Shown here: in pieces, positions 10,334 to 21,750 of the stretch
Position numbering within the stretch: position 1 is the stretch's first letter
Layout: the number at the start of each line of letters is the position of its first letter
Origin: Dermanyssus gallinae
Taxonomy: Eukaryota; Arthropoda; Arachnida; Mesostigmata; Dermanyssidae
Assembly (NCBI GenBank): GCA_003439945.1
Contig: QVRM01001405.1
Span: 1-64,000 of the forward strand
Reading direction: 5' to 3'
DNA: 64,000 bases
Program-made: the position numbers and the translations under genes
Notes under the pieces: model-generated
The model's database searches: none
The model's input: only the letters and a program-made list of their open reading frames with translations
What the model was told of the DNA's origin: nothing

Positions 10334-11876
10334 GCTTGGCTTGTATGTTGTAGTGGCGAATCAACAACAAATGAAAACAGCACAAAAGAAGCATAATGAC
10401 AAAATCAACAACATGAAGCATATGCAGCACACTACACACGTATCCGGAACGACAGCGCAGAACGAACGGTCAACGGTTGATGCAACAATGTCGGTGAGGC
10501 GCCGATAACACGAAAAATAGTCATACTAACAATCGAAACGCACCATTATTATCATCATCATCATCATAATCATCATCGTCGTCGTCATCCGCCGAGAGGC
10601 AACAATGATCGTTGTGACAGCAACCAAAAACAACGCCGACCGTATGAGTAAGCATCGCATCAGTTGTACTACGACAACGAGATCAACGGTCATCAAGATT
10701 ACGTTAACAACAAGCCGCAGAAAACGGATGAAAGCCTACACATAATGTGCTCGTTCTAGTAGTAGCTACAGAAATAGTAGTGGTAGTAGTAGTAGTAGTA
10801 GAAGTCTTAGTAGTAGTAGTAGTAGCAGTGTTGTACCTGACCAACAATGCAGCGAGCATAGCAGCCATAGAGAGCCATAGTGCAACAACAATCACAGCAA
10901 GGCGCCACAGGATCGCCATCGACAGTGTAACCAGCAAGAACAGTAATAACAAAGTAGCGTTTTTTTTTGTGACACCAACACCAATAGACAACTGGATACA
11001 GCAATAGCAAACGCGGCAGCAGCAGCAGCAGCAGTAACAGCAACAATAACAGCAGATCGTGTAATGCCGGGGATGGATGAACGATAACAACACAGTAACA
11101 ACAGCAATTTGTATCAAATGAACAATGTCAGAAACGCTATACAATGGCCGTCATTGCGGTGGCGCAGCGGCGCCCAGCAACAACACAGCAGAAGCACGAC
11201 AACAACAGCAGAAGCAACGACAACAACAGCAGAAAGCAACAACAACAGCAGAACCAACAAAAACAACAACAGCAGAAGCAACAACAACAACAACATTTGG
11301 CACATACTTCAAACGAGGAGGAGATGGAGGTGGGTGAGGAGGGTGTTTAAGGTGTTAGAATATGAGCCCTGCAAGCCGAAAATCTTATAACGTCTATAAG
11401 AGCGCTTAAAGTAGAGAATAATATAGAGACACGGTAGGGAGAGCAAACAAGCAAAGAAGCTCATAGATCATGGTTATCCTTGAGCGAGCACCATTCGCAC
11501 CAGTGGTTAACATAAACGTTGGCGATTGACGATGCTACAAGTTAACAATAAGCATTTTGCATCATCTTGTGCATCATTATCTGCACTATCATCATCATCA
11601 TTATTATTATTATTATTATTATTAGCAGCATTTTGGTCATCTTTCGTTTGATGGTAGACTGGTGGATACTACCAGTCGAAGTGGTAGTAATAGTCGCAGT
11701 AGTGGAAGAAGAGGCAGTTGTGCCGGATCATGAAAAAAACCAAAAAGCAAATGAGAGATAAAAGTGTGACTTCAATACAAACTATAGACAGAGACGCAAC
11801 GTGCACACGCGGCGGATAAACACGTCGCGGCTGTGGCAGCGGCTGCTCGAGGCTGCTGCTGCTGATGATGTCGGTG

Positions 11877-11908
<32 letters not shown>

Positions 11909-13485
11909 GGTGATGGCGGTGATGATGATGATGATGATGATGAGGTCAGACACAGTACAGAGTGATGGTGGTCAATGCTTGTTCTATGGCGGGTTGGCAG
12001 GACGGCAAGTTGGTAGCGGGCCTCATTTTGCGCACAGACGAGGAAAACTTCACTCTCTCTAACGAAAGGAGGGACCGCGCACAAAGAGAGAGAGAAAGCG
12101 CGAAAAAAAACAAGAGAAAGGAAGGAAGCGAGGAAAGAAATGGGAAAGAGACAGGTGATCTAGAAAAAATAAAGGCAGTAGTGGTCATGGCAGCAGCAAC
12201 AGCAACAGCAGCAACAACAACAACAACAACAACGACAGCAACAACACTAACAATAACAACAACAACAGCACCAACACCAACAATAACAACAAAAGCTCTG
12301 GCTAACGTTTGGTGGTGCTCAGTGCGTGCACATAAAATCGAAGCTGTATGTGAGCTGTGAGTGAGCAAGCGAAGTTGAAGCCAACAACTTCAGCAGCCTC
12401 GGCGTCAATAACAACAACAACAACAGTGGCATCTGCAGCAGCAGCATGTTTTGCGGGCATCATTTATCGCCGCGCCGCCGCCGCCGCCGACGACGTCGTC
12501 ATCATCGACGTCTAAAATCACAAGCTTGCTTGAGAGCAAGAAATGAGATGAGATGAGTGAACGCGCCGCCAAGACGAAACGTGACGCCGAGACGCGTCGC
12601 TGCTTCACTCATTCATGCAAATGAGCTTTGAGCTCTGAGCTCTGAGCGAGCGTTTATTATTGAGAGCTTCATGTGCGGCGGTGGCGGCGCCGGCATCAGC
12701 GCCTGCAACGGCTGCGTGTGGTTCGGCCATTTGAAGGCAATGACGATGACCATGATCATGATGAGGATGATGCTCTGCTACTACTACTACTACTACTACT
12801 ACTGTTGCTGCTGTTGTTGGTTCGGCACAACCGTTGGGAACTGCTAAATGGCCACTTAACCAGTGAGTGACCATCCATCTATCAGCCAGTCTGTCTGTCA
12901 TTTCTGTCATGTGCAGCCACCGCTATATTTGCGATACTCTTCCACGATTTCCACTGCTCAGATTACCACAAGCATGACGACCAGCATCATCATCATCATT
13001 GTCATCATCAACATCATCATCATCGGCTTCATCATAATCATCGGCTTCATCATCATCATCATCATTATCATTATCACCCCCACCACCAGCAGCAGCAGAG
13101 GCAGAAGCAGGCCTGCTTCTACTGCAGCTGTTACTGGCTGGCTGGCGCCGATGGTGCTGGAAGTCCAACACCGTCGGACAAACACACAACAGACAGTGAG
13201 CGTCAACCAGCTGGTAGTCTGCCGCCTGAAAAAGCCTCCCGACTTAGCCACGCTTTCTGATTGGCCAATTTCCAAGTTAAGTTGTCCATACAGATGATAT
13301 CATTTGGGGCAGAACGTCGGTCAGTTCAGAATTGCTTGCAATTCGATTGCGTCCGCTCGAAGTGCTGAAGCCACTGTCGAGCTGAAGACAGTGCTTATGT
13401 TGCTGTCGCCTCGGACCGCATTGCCGCTTAGGTTCCGTCCAGCAGTAGTTAAAGTAGTATTAGTAGTAGTAGCAGTTGTAGTGTC
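10334..13485. other. Triplet-repeat-dominated intergenic region
   Basis: Arrays: ATC/GTC 10545-10590; AGT/GTA 10760-10835; GCAGCAGTAACAG 11015-11060; CAG/CAA 11190-11300; ATT 11595-11628; GAT 11868-11945; CAA/CAG 12185-12300; ACT 12778-12815; ATC 12980-13080. Open frames here are repeat-derived. Confidence 0.65.
11868..11945. repeat. GAT/GGT triplet array
   Basis: Imperfect (GATGAT/GGTGAT) over about 78 bases. Confidence 0.85.
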
Positions 13486-13672
13486 GAACCCGGTGGCTTG
13501 GTGCATTCCGCCTGCGCCTCGCAACCGGAGGAGACACATAGGTGCGCGGGTTCGAGCCCCACCGTTGCACATTTGTATTTATGGGGTCCGTCTAGTGAAG
13601 CAATGTGAAAAACAGTTCCCTGGACGTTAAATCTTGGCTGAGGGTCAGCCCAAAAACTTTACTTTACTTTTA
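13486..13672 (+). mobile_element. tRNA-derived SINE, copy 2
   Basis: It has an A-box-like GGTGGCTTGGTGCA, an exact B-box GGTTCGAGCCC (13549-13559), body CACATTTGTATTTATGGGGT and a terminal short repeat TTTACTTTACTTTT. The intact B-box and short-repeat tail are typical of RNA polymerase III retroposons. It ends tail-to-tail with copy 3. Confidence 0.8.
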
Positions 13673-13834
13673 GCCAGCAAGAGTTAACGTACACGGAACC
13701 GCTCGCGCATGGCTTCATAAAACGGACCTCAGTAAAGACAAATGTGCAACGGTGGGGATCGAACCCACTGCACTTGTATGTGCAGCGTCCTGTCGCAAGG
13801 CGCGAGCACGCAAAGGAACCTCAATCCACCACAA
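13671..13834 (-). mobile_element. tRNA-derived SINE, copy 3 (inverted)
   Basis: Read on the minus strand, it has B-box GGGTTCGATCCCC (13766-13754), body CACCGTTGCACATTTGTCTT, and an end resembling CGTGTACGTTAACTCTTGCT. It lies immediately beside copy 2 in opposite orientation. Confidence 0.78.
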
Positions 13835-14470
13835 GGCTCGACGTAGTACTACTTGTAGCTGATATAGTAGTAATAATGACACATTTATCCTGCAACAACA
13901 ACAAGACATTAAGTTATCTATATGTAATCTATCTATCTCTCTCCCTTTCTTGCTCTCTATTAAGCTATCTGTCTATGTATCTACTCAATGTTGCTACAAA
14001 CTACAGTGCGCCAAAATAGCGCCACAAACGCAGGTGAGAATGAAGACGCTTCTTGAAAGCATTCTCGGACGAACGCTAACGTTTTCACGTATTTCAAAGA
14101 TGGCAGTCATTGTGGTACCAAGCGGTCAACCAACCAGTCAACCAACAACATGGCGGCGGCGGCGGCGGATGTAATGCTTTTCCCCATAGTGGGGGCGGGG
14201 CGGGGAGGTGTTACCGGGGGTGGCGAGGGGGAAGGGGAAGGTAGGCGTAGAAATGAGGAGAAGATTCATATCGGACGTATGGACGGATGGTCGTTGTTGC
14301 TGGCTGTTTGTCGGTGCGGTATGGCTCATATCCGCAGTCTGCAGACCGACGAGCAGGAGGAAGGAGAAGCAGCAGCAGCAGAAGCACAAGGATAAGGGAT
14401 AAACGAAGTGATTGACAGAAGGCGATAGGTGGGAATGAAAAGTAAAAAATTGTTAAAGGGGGAGAGAGCA

Positions 14471-14482
<12 letters not shown>

Positions 14483-14509
<27 letters not shown>
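14483..14509. repeat. (CA)n-(TA)n-(GA)n compound microsatellite core
   Basis: The (AT)n core is preceded by ACAC repeats and followed by AGAG repeats. Confidence 0.9.
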
Positions 14510-14510
<1 letters not shown>

Positions 14511-14930
14511 AGAGAAAGAGAGAGAGAGGAGAGTGCGCAAAGGCAGGCATTATGTGTTATGATGCCATCTTTAGTGTTGGTTCGTCGCCGCCGTCGCCGA
14601 CGCCGCTGAAGCCGTAAGCGACAACAACAACAACAACAGGAGAAGAAGATCGTGGCGGCGGCCATAACCAGCCAACGGGCCGGCCGGTAGCTCAGCCGCT
14701 GCACTGCGCTACGGATGATGAAGAGCGCCAGAGCGAACGAAGGAGAAGCGAGCTTGATACCAGCCAGGATGACGACGACGACGACGATGCGTAATTATGG
14801 GTTGCGGCCACCTCCTTCTTCCCTTTGGAGCCCTTTTGCTGGTTGGCCGGCCAGCCAGTATCTTGTTGTTGTTGTTGTTGTTGTTATTGCGTTGGCCGCC
14901 ATTCAGCATTAAAACACGGACACAAACATG

Positions 14931-14970
14931 TATATATATATATATATATATGTGTGTCTGTGTGTGTGTG
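14931..14970. repeat. (TA)n-(TG)n compound microsatellite
   Basis: TA at 14931-14951, then TG repeats. Confidence 0.9.
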
Positions 14971-16169
14971 TGAGTGTTGTGTGCGTACATATCACGATTA
15001 CTTGGCTTCAAATGCGTTAACTGCTGCGTTCTCAGGATATTGTTTAGGCTGTCTTTGTGTTTCTGTGCGTCGCTATGTCTCTCTGTAAGTGTGTATCCGC
15101 TCGCATAATGCGTACGTCGGCAACATCATCGCCACCGCCGCCGCCGTCATCGTCGTCGTCGTCGTTGTTGTTGTCGTCGTTGTCGTTGTTGTCATTATCC
15201 AGCATAATCTTTGGCCACCAACAAACGTGCTACACACCTCTCTAATTGTAGCATTTGCTCCAATGCACGAGACATGCGTCACAATAGATCACGACGCGTT
15301 GAGTTTCGTCTTTCTGCCGTCTTTAAGATTTGTTGAGATCCCTGCTGCTGCTGCTGTTGTTGTTGATGCTGCTGCTGCTGCTGTTAATGCTGCTGCCACT
15401 GAGGACGGATGCCATAAGCACAACGACGAAAACAACGACAGTACGAACGATTACGACAAATCTAGGGAGGCCAACGAACGACGATGACGACTACGTAACG
15501 TACGTAATACGGCCGGACTTCGGCTGCGCGTCGTCTTCGATTGGACGCCGCCTCTCAATTGGACTTCGTCTCAATTCGTCTTCTTTTGACAAAACCTGAC
15601 TATCGGATCGGGTTGATTGAGGCGGCCACAGGTGATGGCGCACGGTGCCTGCGCCTGCGACACTGTTGTTGTTGCTGCTGCTGCTACTGATACAGTTTTT
15701 CAATGGCTGGCCAGTCCGAAAACGCTTGACCGACCTAGTGGAGGAACAACGAGAGAATATACACACAGTCACATGTATCTGTCTTATATGTATACATACA
15801 TATGCGTATGTGTACATACGTATACATCAATTTAGATCTACATCGAATAACGTCACAGAGAGATGAGACGATGGCTTCTTCAAATGATGATGATGATGAA
15901 GAGAAGGAGGAAAAGGTATCAAACCGAACCACCTAAGCAGCAGCAGCAGTAAGTTGGTCAACTGCTAATGGCAGATATCTTTAACTCTCGAACGAAAATG
16001 ACGCGCCAGCAGCCCTGCAGCAGCACCAGCACCAGCCGCAACCCAAGCCTATATCCTGCCTCAGCAATCATAGGTATCCGTGTCCACTTCACCATGATGT
16101 TCGTTGAGCTGCGCGAGCTCACCTCAACGGCTGAGGCGGCGGCGGCCGTGACATCGTGTGACGTCGGTT

Positions 16170-16189
16170 CCCCCCCTCCCCCCCCCCCC
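16170..16189. repeat. Poly-C run with one T
   Basis: Seven C, one T and twelve C; the minus strand is a G-run able to form a quadruplex. Confidence 0.85.
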
Positions 16190-16776
16190 GTCACGTCTTC
16201 AACCTCTTTACCGGTTGCAGTTGAAGTCGTGGGGGCGCGGCGGGTGAGGTTGGCTGGCGAGCGGCGGCGGAGGGCTGGACGACGTCGTGAACATCTCCAC
16301 CCCCAACTGACCGGCGCCGTCAAAAACAACCAAGCATGGTGCAGCACTGAGAGCGCGCGCCCCAGAGAAAGAGACACGGCGCGCGAGAGAGCGAGAAAGA
16401 ATGGAAGGAGGAAGAAAATGAGGGAAGTGAGGGAGAGAGAGAGAGAGAGAGAGGGGAGAGAAGATCGAGAGAAGCGAACCAGAACGAACGAAGTACCCCA
16501 TAATGATCTCAGCAAAGCAACTGAAACCGACCGGGATTTGCCCTCCCTCGTCGGGCCATTGTTGATAACAGGCTTCGAATCACAACAGGCCGGCAATATT
16601 ATATCATCTATAAGTTCGTGGCCAACGACGACGACGAAGTTGCCGTTGACGTTGTTGTTGTTGTTGTTGTTGTTGTCGTCGTCGTCACAGATGACGGACG
16701 CATCACGGTTTGTCCGATGAGGTACTTACTTACTACTTGTCTCATGACTATGACTTAGACAACGTAGACTGGTGGT

Positions 16777-16807
<31 letters not shown>

Positions 16808-17125
16808 ACGATAATGACGATAATAATGCTCACCGCTGTTCATAAGCACAAAAAACGCGTGATCTCAGCTGACAACTCATCCAGCGTTCAAATGTCGATT
16901 AAACTAAGCATAATAGTGATTACACAGGAGCGGTTCGTCTACACACACACAGACACACACACACACCCAGACAAGCATGCAGCCGTCCCACAATTACACA
17001 CGTACATACATATATAGAGCGCCCCTTTCCATATGTGGTCTGATCGTCTGTTTTTTCCTCATAATATTACGCTGAAGAGCTTATTCCTTATTGTCTTCTT
17101 GTTTATTGTGGTATCATCATTACGT

Positions 17126-17127
<2 letters not shown>

Positions 17128-17186
<59 letters not shown>
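17128..17186. repeat. (AT)n microsatellite
   Basis: Uninterrupted, about 59 bases. Confidence 0.95.
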
Positions 17187-17188
<2 letters not shown>

Positions 17189-20038
17189 AACGTTAGAATG
17201 GAAACGGCTCATTTGAGAAGACGATGCGACTAAAATGCACTACGCATTGTCGTACCAATTTCAGCTGTATTCAGCCAGCTGGGTGTTTTTGTACCAACTA
17301 AACTCTATGAAACTAGCAACCTGGCACTGTATGTTTAGGCTAATATTCATTTAGTGTATGATATGGCGATCGAGGCTAACGAACGTCTAGCCGAACATTG
17401 CAAAATGCCAGAATTGATCAGATTTGCACTACTCGTGGGGGAATTTCCAGTGCTCGACGGCACGCCAATTTTGTGGTTGGGAGGAACTAAGTTGGGAGCT
17501 TCATCTATGCACAGCAGTTACAGTACGCTAATAACAATAACAACAGCTCTAATAACAACAACAACAACTCTAATAACAACAACAACTCTAATGACAACAA
17601 CAACAACTCTATCAATAGCAACAACTTTAACAACAACGAACATTCGTTCATTCGTCCTGCCCCCGCCATCGGTGGGGCGTCGGCGTCGCTGTCGTCGCGT
17701 CTAGTGGCCGGGGGGGGGGGGGCGGGGGGGTGCGGATTTGTTGTCGGGGGCCAGTTGGTCAGAATCACTGTCTCTTTGCTATTGGTAACCGTGGTACCGA
17801 TGGTTGACGATGTTTCGCATCTTTGTTGTTGTTGCTGCTGCTGCTGTTGTTGTTGTTGTTGTTGTTGTTGCTGCCGCCCCTGCCGGGCGAACGCGACTAC
17901 GACACTGTGCCACCGTCACAACTAGTATACGGAGAGCACAGCCACGACTACAACAACAACAACAGCAACAACAACAAGCAAGTGGCGGCCACGGCTACTA
18001 CCAGAATGGCGGCGTCGGCGGCTGCTGCGGCTGCTACCGCCGCCACTGCTACCGCCGCCGTCGTCGTTGTCGTGGTGGAGAATGAGAACGACTCAAACAA
18101 GACATTCACCTCACTGTACTGTGACAACTATAGACGCTGCTGCTGTTGCTGGAGAGCGTGGCGGCGGCGTCGGCCGCCCAGTTGTACCAGCTCCAGCAGT
18201 GGTGACTTAGCCGGCGACTGTCTCCGATGGGCGGCGGCTGCGGCGCCGACGCTACCATCATCATCACCATCATCATCACCATCATCATCGTCGTCGTCAG
18301 CATCATCATAATCACCAACAACAACACCATCATTGGCCGCCAGATTGCTTGTTCGGTGATGGTTATAATTTTAGATAAATATGAAACGAAAAACATACAC
18401 ACACAGACATACGATATAATATATAGACATCCAGTCACATCCAGTGCACACACACACACAGGAAGGTAACGACAGACAGGCGGCTGGACGGACAAACACC
18501 GCAGGTACACACGCAGGCACATACAGAAACACACATACACACCAGCAGGCGGGAAGGCAAGCAGACAGGCGAATAGGGAGAACGTCACATCAGAGAATTA
18601 TCGTTGTTGTCGTTTGCGCCGACGTTGTCACAAATGAGAAGGGGGAAAAAACCGGGAGCAAGAGATGGAGGGATCGAGCGAGCGGCGGGAGACAGAGAAA
18701 GGGGAAACAGCCACAGCCACTAAGGCCGGCAACTCTGGCATAGAATTAAAGGGAACAAAGCAAACGTAGATAGAGGCAGCGAGAAAAAACTATATACAGA
18801 GAAAGACGAATGGAGGAGAGGGAGGGTATTGGGTATGTGTGAGTGCATACAAAAAAAATGTATATATATATATATATAGAAAGAGAGAGAAAGAGAGATG
18901 GAGAGGGAGAAAAATCAGGGGGATGAAAATACCCGAAAAGTATAGAAAAACGGACAGTCTGAGAAGGAAAATGAAAAGTCTACGAGTAGAGCGTAAGATA
19001 TATGTGACAGCGAAAGAGCGTACGAACGGCCAGGACGTCCCTACGACGAAACACCGGCATAGAGCATGCATAAAGCCAGACGAATACGTAGCCGTACTCG
19101 GAGTTGTGCGGGTAGTACTCATACTAGCAGCAGCAGCAGCCGCAACAGCGACAGTAGTAATAGTGGTAGCAGCAAAAAAGTAGGCAGAGGCACAGGAATG
19201 ACAAGAAGTGGACGACAGAACGACACACAAAGGAGACTTACACACACACACACACGTACAAGCTGAGTCGTTGATTTGAAGCGCCAACCAAAACAAAAAA
19301 ATGCCCGAAAATGTATTTTTTAGTCACCGACCCAAAGGGGGACGAAGAGAAAGCTAAGATCGAAGTAGAAGAAGGAGGACAGCGTACGAACGAGATGAGA
19401 ATTTCGAGGGACGTCAAAATTACAGAACAGTACCGAGCGCGAGGACAATCATGGTGGCGGGAGTTAACGTCGGAAGAGAGAGAGAGAGAGAGGATAGAGA
19501 GAAGGAAAGAATTAACAGAGGGAGAAACGACGACGGCAACAACGACAGTCAAGATGGCGCCGCTGTTACTGACGACGACGACGACAACAACGATGACGAC
19601 GACGACGCTGCCGCTATCCCGCGCGTACGGTCGCCCCCTCAAGCTTTTCTTTGTCGACCGCAACCGGTAACATCAGACAGAGTTATTGTTGCTGTTGTTG
19701 CTGTTGTTATCAGCTGCAGCAGGACCGGTAATACACACACGTATACATACATGTACATAATCACAGCCGTACCCGTATCCTTCAGCTCGCGCAAGCGCAG
19801 ATTGCGTTGCCAACAAACGATCGCATAGCAAAGCGTAGCCTCTACAATAATAATAATAATAATAGTAATAATCGGTTTTTGAAAGATATCGAAAAACGTG
19901 CGGAGTATATTACGGCCAATCGACGTGAAGCGATGTTTTTGAGGCAGATGATATCATTGGTTGTTCTTGTACGCGGTTTGATATGCGTTTTGATATGTGA
20001 TGATATGAGTAATGAGCCTACACGAAGCTTTACGGTGT
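17187..20038. other. Repeat-rich intergenic region
   Basis: It holds AAC/TAAC triplets (17528-17640), a poly-G run (17710-17730), CTG/GTT (17823-17872), GCC-type triplets (18000-18070), ATC (18255-18310), CA-rich dinucleotides (18395-18560), GA-rich stretches (18650-18920, 19475-19530) and GAC triplets (19570-19605). A complex, non-repetitive stretch (17354-17515) is unrecognised. Confidence 0.5.
17710..17730. repeat. Poly-G run (13 G, C, 7 G)
   Basis: Near-continuous G on the plus strand; possible G-quadruplex. Confidence 0.85.
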
Positions 20039-20082
<44 letters not shown>

Positions 20083-20085
20083 AAC

Positions 20086-20146
<61 letters not shown>

Positions 20147-20147
20147 C
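20039..20147. repeat. Long compound (AT)n array
   Basis: About 109 bases of alternating AT interrupted only by AAT, TTAAACGT and TTAT steps; among the longest in the window. Confidence 0.95.
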
Positions 20148-20344
20148 AAAATTACTTGTATTTTAGTCTATATATTAATTTATAGCTATTTGGTTGATCA
20201 AAGTCATCGGTGCCTGATCGCTACATTAAGTCACGGTGTAATGTAGTGCGCAATCAATGGGGCAAGGCTGGTACGCTTTGGATCACCCTGATTTGTACCG
20301 TCCTTTTAAACCAGCTATAAATAAGACATGAATAGATAGATTTG

Positions 20345-20345
<1 letters not shown>

Positions 20346-20381
<36 letters not shown>
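20346..20381. repeat. (TA)n microsatellite
   Basis: Uninterrupted, about 36 bases. Confidence 0.95.
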
Positions 20382-20383
<2 letters not shown>

Positions 20384-21180
20384 TTGCTGAGCATAAGTGG
20401 CCTTGTAGACATCTAGCAGGAGAAAGTCTATTAAATGCATGCTTTGTGCGACAAAGCGGCGTTAAATGCTTACTCGATAGTTACATGGGTTGTGGGTTTT
20501 GCCAAAAAATGCAATAGTCTGCTGCAGGCGGCTTCGGCGAAAGTGATGAAGTTTTAATGGTTTTTCCTAATCACCGCGGACGCTAGTCGTCGAGAGAGCG
20601 TGTATTGCATAAAAAGAAGCATCGAAAAATGTAGGAAGACCCCTCCAACCCCTACCCTATAGTTGACGAGTCACTTTTACATAGTTTTTTGCGCCCAACA
20701 TATATCCCATCTCTCCGGAATCGGGAGCTGGCGACAAACGTCGGCAGCCATGCGCGCCTACAGCGATGCATTTCGTAGCAAGAGATCATTACATAAGCTT
20801 TGCACTATGACCACCTTGTTTTTTTTTTATTGAATATATGTTACAATCATTTTCAGCGGAACAACTTTCGTTTTACTTCGCTGAAGATGAAGGTTCTTTC
20901 ATGCGCTCCGTTTATAATTGTTCCCTTCTAGTGTTGGTTTCCAGTCGCCATTCCATCTCTTTGTCGGCTCACCCTTTTTGCTCGTTGTCTTTCTAGTTCG
21001 TTTTTTTATTTTATTGAAGAGTATTTTATATAAATTTGACAGATACGATAGCAGTACAGCATGTAAAGATATCAGATTCGTTGGGATATGGAGTAAGAAA
21101 TCCGAACAGAACTATTACTTTACGACTAAATGGTACTGTCAGATTACATTTTTTTCGTATCCGATCGTGCAATTAGTAAA

Positions 21181-21182
<2 letters not shown>
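20382..21182. other. Complex unique-looking DNA, no gene recognised
   Basis: No simple repeats and no recognisable domains; short frames only. Confidence 0.4.

Positions 21183-21234
<52 letters not shown>
21183..21234. repeat. (TA)n microsatellite
   Basis: Uninterrupted, about 52 bases. Confidence 0.95.
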
Positions 21235-21235
<1 letters not shown>

Positions 21236-21576
21236 CGTCTCTTAAGCGAACTTGATGTTACGGCGGTAGTACACCTTACACAATACATTAGGCTCCTTCG
21301 AGAAAGGGTCATCCACGGTAGATGGCTATATTTCATCGACGGATATATTTTACATACATTCCTTAAAATCTGCCTCTATGCCTTATTTAAATGCTTACTA
21401 TTATATACGAATGAACAGAACCAAATTTAAATAGGAAAACAGCGTAATACTTGCCACAGCCTAAAATACCCCAGGTGACAATTTGACTCCTGGGCAACTT
21501 GGAGGACTCGGTGCTGTGCGACTTTAGAGCGTTTTGGTGGATGCCAGCAGACCAATAGGTCCTAGTTGATAATTGC

Positions 21577-21619
21577 ACGTAAGACTGGTTACACGTCCAT
21601 TGTGTAACCAGTCTTACGT
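21577..21619. repeat. Perfect 18-bp inverted repeat with 7-base loop
   Basis: ACGTAAGACTGGTTACAC at 21577-21594 pairs without mismatch with GTGTAACCAGTCTTACGT at 21602-21619; the loop is GTCCATT. Confidence 0.92.
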
Positions 21620-21719
21620 TCATTGAATGCAAATAAAACACGCTTTAAAATAGCAAGGAAAACATTATTATTAGTGTCATAAGATTATATTAGTAGTATT
21701 GCTGTACCTTAAAATATCG

Positions 21720-21723
<4 letters not shown>

Positions 21724-21750
<27 letters not shown>
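21724..21750. repeat. (AT)n microsatellite
   Basis: Uninterrupted, 27 bases. Confidence 0.9.

Larger units (their letters stand above)
13835..17127. other. Repeat-rich intergenic region
   Basis: It holds GGC triplets (14150-14170), (TA)n at 14483 and 14931, GTC/GTT (15148-15200), CTG (15340-15385), GA-rich (16360-16460), a poly-C run (16170-16189), GTT (16648-16685) and GAT (16780-16830). The 250-codon plus frame 15968-16720 is compositionally odd (Arg/Glu from GA repeats) and is not accepted as a gene. Confidence 0.55.

Noticed and set aside
13549..13559. tRNA gene suggested by a perfect B-box
   Set aside because: There is no complete cloverleaf. The same sequence recurs in three copies with a non-tRNA body, so it is a SINE.
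14677..14710. tRNA-like start (GGTAGCTCAGCCGC) suggesting a tRNA or another SINE
   Set aside because: No convincing B-box at tRNA spacing and no second copy seen in the window.
15968..16720. 250-codon plus-strand frame, longest outside zfh2
   Set aside because: The composition is driven by GA, CCC and GTT repeats ([18 protein letters not shown]). An overlapping 212-codon minus frame is equally open, and no domain is seen.
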